Below, piece by piece: positions 4,353 to 7,326 of a stretch of 7,326 bases of DNA. A program made the position numbers and the translations under genes. Origin of the DNA: Planctomycetota bacterium (GTDB taxonomy: Bacteria; Planctomycetota; Phycisphaerae; Phycisphaerales; SM1A02); the NCBI GenBank assembly GCA_009926815.1, contig RFOC01000103.1, positions 1-7,326 of the forward strand. The letters are read 5' to 3'. Within the stretch, counting starts at the first letter, position 1; each line of letters starts with the position of its first letter. The notes beneath the pieces are model-generated. The model worked only from the letters and a program-made list of their open reading frames with translations, did not search any database and was not told the origin of the DNA.

Positions 4353-6103
4353 GCGATTCCCGAATGGGCGAGCGGGCGGCCCTGACGTCCAGCGAGCTTC
4401 GATCGCTTCCGCGCGTGGGCCAGATGCTGATCGAGGATGGGGTGATCAGCGTCCTGCAGTTGCGGGAAGCGCTCAAGCGGCAGGCAGCGGGGGGCCAGCG
4501 GCTCCTGCTGGGTGAGGTGCTGCTGCAGATGGAGGTGGTCGATCGCGACACGCTCCTCCGGGCGGTGGCCCGCAGCCTGGACATCCCGTTCCTGTCGGAG
4601 CCCTCGGTGGAGGCGGACGCGGCCATGATGCGGCTGCTGCCCGACGCGATGCGCAGGGAGCACCGGGTGGTGCCGCTGCGCCGCGAGGGAGACGTGCTGG
4701 TGCTGGCCACGGCCGATCCGCAGAACGACCACGTGCGCGAACTGGCCCAGCGCGAGACGGGCCTTCGCGTGCGATTCGTGGCCAGTCCAGCCGATCGCCT
4801 GGATGCCATGCTGGCGGAGGCGCCGGCCACCGACACGGTCAAGGAGAAGGCCGAGGAGATCGTCGCCGAGATGGGCGAGGGCGAGGCCGCGTTCACCCTG
4901 CAGGAGAAGCAGGTCGAGGAGATGGTGGGCACTGGTCAGGCCGACGACATGGGTCCGGTGGTGAAGCTGGTCAACTTCATCATCGGCTCGGCGGTGCAGG
5001 AGGGAGCCAGCGACATCCACATCGAGCCCGACGAGGGCTCCATGCGCGTGCGGTTCCGAATCGATGGCGTGCTGGGTCACAAGATGAGCCCGCCATGGCG
5101 CATGAGCGCGGCCATCGCCAGCCGCATCAAGATCATGGCGCACATGGACATCAGCGAGCGCCGCATGCCGCAGGACGGCGAGATCAGCGTCCGCGTCAAC
5201 GGACGACCGATCGATCTTCGCGTGAGCACGCTGCCCGGGAAGTTCGGCGAGAAGATCGTCATGCGCGTGGTGGACAGCTCCGGCAGCAGGCTGGGACTGG
5301 AGCAGCTGGGGTTCCGCCCCGGCATGCTCGACCGGTTCCAGCAGGTCATCGATCAGCCCTATGGCATCGTGCTGGTGACCGGCCCCACGGGCTCCGGCAA
5401 GAGCACCACGCTCTACAGCGTGCTGAACACGTTCGATCGGACCAGCATCAACGTCAGCACGGTCGAGGATCCGGTGGAATCGAACATCGAGGGTGTGCAC
5501 CAGGCCCAGATCAATCCCAAGGCCGGATTCACGTTCGCTTCGGCGCTTCGGTCGCTGCTTCGGCAGGACCCCGACGTGATCATGGTGGGCGAGATCCGCG
5601 ATGCCGAGACGGCGCAGATCGCCGTGCAGGCAGCGCTCACGGGGCACGTGGTGCTGAGCACGCTGCACACCAACGATGCGCCCAGCGCGATCACGCGACT
5701 GGGCAACCTGGGGGTGGAGAACTTCCTGATCGCGGCCAGCCTGCGTGGCGTGCTCGCGCAGCGGCTGGTGCGTCGCGTGTGCCGTCAGTGCGCCGCGCCC
5801 TGCGAACTCACGGAGCCGCAGCGACTCTCCATGGGGCTCTACGGTCATCAGCCAGGCACCCCGATGAGGGGGACCGGCTGCCGCAAGTGCCGCGATACCG
5901 GCCTCAGCGGCCGCGTGGGCCTGTACGAGCTGATGGTGCCCGATGAGCGGATGAACGACCTGCTTTGCGGCACCTGCGACCCCGCGGCCATCCGTGCGCT
6001 GCTGCGGGAGCAGGGTTTCGAGAACCTGTGGGATGACGGCATGCACAAGGTGCTCGCTGGACTGACCACGCCCGAGGAGGTGCATGGTGCCTGCCGCCAC
6101 TGA
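4349..6103 (+). CDS. pilB: PilB/GspE-type pilus assembly ATPase
   Basis: A full-length 584-residue secretion/assembly ATPase, the hexameric cytoplasmic motor that drives pilin addition through PilC. The N-terminus (about 20-155) is an MshEN/N1E-like region: RVGQMLIEDG begins at 22 and the second, looser copy begins at 51 (RLLLGEVLLQ); such domains can bind c-di-GMP. A charged linker (155-200) follows. The N2E domain begins near VVKLVNFIIGSAVQEGASDIHIEP, positions 204-227, the usual GspE family signature. The motor has Walker A GPTGSGKST (345-353), Asp box VEDPVE after it, Walker B DVIMVGEIRDAETA (409-422) and His box LSTLHTN (436-442). The zinc-binding tetracysteine is intact: CRQC (478-481) and CRKC (511-514). 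Every catalytic motif is present, so it should be active. The MshEN region and the PilMNO neighbours favour PilB over a dedicated GspE. The start overlaps the previous gene (ATGA), with GGGAGG 6 nt upstream (4337-4342). Confidence 0.95.
   Translation: MSDSRMGERAALTSSELRSLPRVGQMLIEDGVISVLQLREALKRQAAGGQRLLLGEVLLQMEVVDRDTLLRAVARSLDIPFLSEPSVEADAAMMRLLPDAMRREHRVVPLRREGDVLVLATADPQNDHVRELAQRETGLRVRFVASPADRLDAMLAEAPATDTVKEKAEEIVAEMGEGEAAFTLQEKQVEEMVGTGQADDMGPVVKLVNFIIGSAVQEGASDIHIEPDEGSMRVRFRIDGVLGHKMSPPWRMSAAIASRIKIMAHMDISERRMPQDGEISVRVNGRPIDLRVSTLPGKFGEKIVMRVVDSSGSRLGLEQLGFRPGMLDRFQQVIDQPYGIVLVTGPTGSGKSTTLYSVLNTFDRTSINVSTVEDPVESNIEGVHQAQINPKAGFTFASALRSLLRQDPDVIMVGEIRDAETAQIAVQAALTGHVVLSTLHTNDAPSAITRLGNLGVENFLIAASLRGVLAQRLVRRVCRQCAAPCELTEPQRLSMGLYGHQPGTPMRGTGCRKCRDTGLSGRVGLYELMVPDERMNDLLCGTCDPAAIRALLREQGFENLWDDGMHKVLAGLTTPEEVHGACRH
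6074..6080 (+). promoter_or_regulatory. Ribosome binding site for pilC inside the end of pilB
   Basis: GAGGAGG precedes the overlapping ATG (6084) and GTG (6087) codons by 3 and 6 nt. The spacing slightly favours the GTG, which would remove only the first residue. Either start leaves pilC overlapping the pilB 3' end, so translational coupling is likely. Confidence 0.6.
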
Positions 6104-7326
6104 AGCCGCTCCCACCGCCATCCGCAAGTGGCAGTACCGCGCCCGCAAGCCGGGAGGCGAAGCCTGTCGCGGCGTGGTGGAGTGCGTCACGCACGCCGAT
6201 GCCGTGCGGGAGCTTCGTCGTCAGGGGCTGGCCATCCTGGAGGTCGAGCTGGGCGATGCCTCCGCGAAGGTGGGCGAGGAGGTGGACAGCGTCATCCGTC
6301 GTCAGCGGCTCTCCCGGTCCTTCAAGGCCGATGACACCGTGGCCTTCTGCACGCAGATGTCGGTCATGCTCAGGACGGGCGTGCCGCTGAAGGAGGCGCT
6401 CGAGACCTTCGCCGAGCAGGCCAGGCCTTCGGTGGGGGAGGTGGTCCGCCTCATCCGGGACGATGTCTGCGAGGGCGAGGACTTCTCGTCGGCTCTGGCG
6501 CGCTGGCCGCGCATCTTTCCCGCGCTCATGATCAGTCTCATGCGCGCAGCCGAGGCCAGCGGCATGCTCGACGAGATGATGGGTCGCGTGGCCAAGGACC
6601 TGGCGAAGCAGCGGAAGACCGCTCGCCAGGTCAAGGGGGCGATGACCTATCCCGCCATCATGCTGGCGGTTGCGGTCCTTGCCGTGGTGGTGATCATGAC
6701 CACGGTGCTGCCGCGCTTCGCGCCACTCTTCGCCATGCAGGGTGATCGCCTGCCGCTGCCCACCAAGATCCTGGTGGCCCTCTCCGACGGGATCCGTCAC
6801 GGCTGGATGTGGTGGATGCCCGCTCTGGGCGCCATCATCGCGGGCCTCTGCTTCTGGGCGCGCAGCGATTCGGGCCACCGCGTGCTGGACCAGGGCAAGC
6901 TCTCGTGGCCCGTGGTCGGCCCCATGTTCCGTCACCTGTACGTCTCGCGCTTCAGCGGCACCATGGCCACGCTTCTGGCCGCGGGCGTGCCCTTGCTGGA
7001 CGTGGTGAAGATCCTCCGCGACGTCACCGGCAACGTGCACTACGCCCGGCTCTGGTCGCTCCTGGAGGAGCGCATCAGTCATGGTCAGGAACTCTCGCCC
7101 ACCTTCCGCGAGTTCGCGTTCGTGCCGCGGAACGTCTCGGCCATCATCGCCGCGGGCGAGAAATCGGGTCGCCTGCCCGAGGTGCTCGAGAGCACCGCCA
7201 AGGTGGCCGAGGAGGATCTGGAGGTGAGCCTGAAGAGCGCCACCAGCATGGTGGAGCCGATCCTGATCGTGGGCATGGGCGTGATCGTGGGCGGCATCGC
7301 CAGCGCCATGCTGCTGCCCATCTTCA
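6084..7326 (+). CDS. pilC: PilC/GspF-type inner-membrane platform protein, 3' end cut
   Basis: The first 414 residues of a PilC/GspF protein; the gene is open at the right edge but probably lacks only a short tail, because family members end soon after the third membrane segment. The N-terminus (about 15-60, KWQYRARKPGGEACRGVVE and a RELRRQGLAILEV block) is the usual PilC lead-in domain. The first T2SSF domain begins at AFCTQMSVMLRTGVPLKEAL (87-106), and the second, internally duplicated copy at FSGTMATLLAAGVPLLDVV (290-308), both with the 'F...m..ll..GvpL' signature. Membrane helices: about 190-210, 241-258 (WMWWMPALGAIIAGLCFW) and 393-413, which ends in LLPIF. The KSGRLPEVLE segment (about 362-371) is a typical second-domain block. 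PilC is the polytopic protein through which PilB transmits force to pilin subunits. It overlaps pilB by 20 nt. The start is ATG 6084 or GTG 6087. It could be named GspF; PilC is chosen from the pilMNO context. Confidence 0.93.
   Translation, partial: MVPAATEAAPTAIRKWQYRARKPGGEACRGVVECVTHADAVRELRRQGLAILEVELGDASAKVGEEVDSVIRRQRLSRSFKADDTVAFCTQMSVMLRTGVPLKEALETFAEQARPSVGEVVRLIRDDVCEGEDFSSALARWPRIFPALMISLMRAAEASGMLDEMMGRVAKDLAKQRKTARQVKGAMTYPAIMLAVAVLAVVVIMTTVLPRFAPLFAMQGDRLPLPTKILVALSDGIRHGWMWWMPALGAIIAGLCFWARSDSGHRVLDQGKLSWPVVGPMFRHLYVSRFSGTMATLLAAGVPLLDVVKILRDVTGNVHYARLWSLLEERISHGQELSPTFREFAFVPRNVSAIIAAGEKSGRLPEVLESTAKVAEEDLEVSLKSATSMVEPILIVGMGVIVGGIASAMLLPIF

Noticed and set aside
3947..6190. 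747-codon open frame on the minus strand opposite the pilP-like gene and pilB
   Set aside because: It mirrors pilB, whose motifs are all intact on the plus strand. The product is His/Ala/Arg/Gln-rich low complexity, typical of the antisense frame of G+C-rich genes, and matches no family I recognise.
5904..7082. 392-codon open frame on the minus strand opposite pilC
   Set aside because: Antisense shadow of pilC with His/Arg/Gly-rich low-complexity content; the plus-strand GspF domains explain this DNA.
1..7326. tRNA, rRNA, insertion sequence or phage elements
   Set aside because: The window is almost wholly covered by pilus genes on one strand or the other; I saw no transposase motifs, no terminal inverted repeats with target duplications and no tRNA-like cloverleaf in the two intergenic gaps.

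Overview
The window is G+C-rich, densely coding DNA carrying most of a type IV pilus / type II secretion-like assembly cluster from a diderm (Gram-negative type) bacterium. The PilM-PilN-PilO alignment set, together with an inner-membrane PilP/GspC-like protein and a planctomycete/verrucomicrobial flavour to the small pilin core, would suit Planctomycetota or a relative. That taxonomic reading is a weak inference and nothing in the window fixes it.

Layout. (1) Positions 1-752, minus strand: two type IV prepilin-like genes overlapping by 4 nt, a PilV/GspI-like minor pilin followed by a PilW/GspJ-like minor pilin that runs off the left edge. (2) Positions 753-943: a divergent intergenic region with an imperfect inverted repeat. 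(3) Positions 944-1336, plus strand: a short GspG/PilA-like pilin with a clear hydrophobic core, but the Phe-Thr-Leu expected right after the cleavage-site Gly is missing. Its 3' end, with the stop codon, lies in a perfect 72-bp tandem duplication (1286-1429). (4) Positions 1456-1493: a strong GCAA-tetraloop hairpin that probably terminates or attenuates the pilin transcript. (5) Positions 1557-7326, plus strand: a tightly packed operon pilM-pilN-pilO-(pilP/gspC-like)-pilB-pilC. The first four junctions are ATGA overlaps with a GGAGG-type ribosome binding site inside the preceding gene; pilB-pilC overlap by 20 nt; pilC is cut by the right edge just after its last membrane segment.

How the parts fit. 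PilM (cytoplasm) would dock on the PilN N-terminus; PilN, PilO and the PilP/GspC-like protein would form the inner-membrane alignment complex; the hexameric ATPase PilB would act through the PilC platform to assemble the pilin at 944, with the two minor pilins priming or capping the filament. PilB has an N-terminal MshEN-like region, so control by c-di-GMP is possible. No secretin, prepilin peptidase or retraction ATPase lies in the window.

The machinery genes look ordinary for the family. The points worth following are the pilin without its FTL residues, the recent tandem duplication at the pilin 3' end, the hairpins separating pilin from machinery, and a PilM with eroded nucleotide-binding motifs. 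I found no evidence for an entirely new system.
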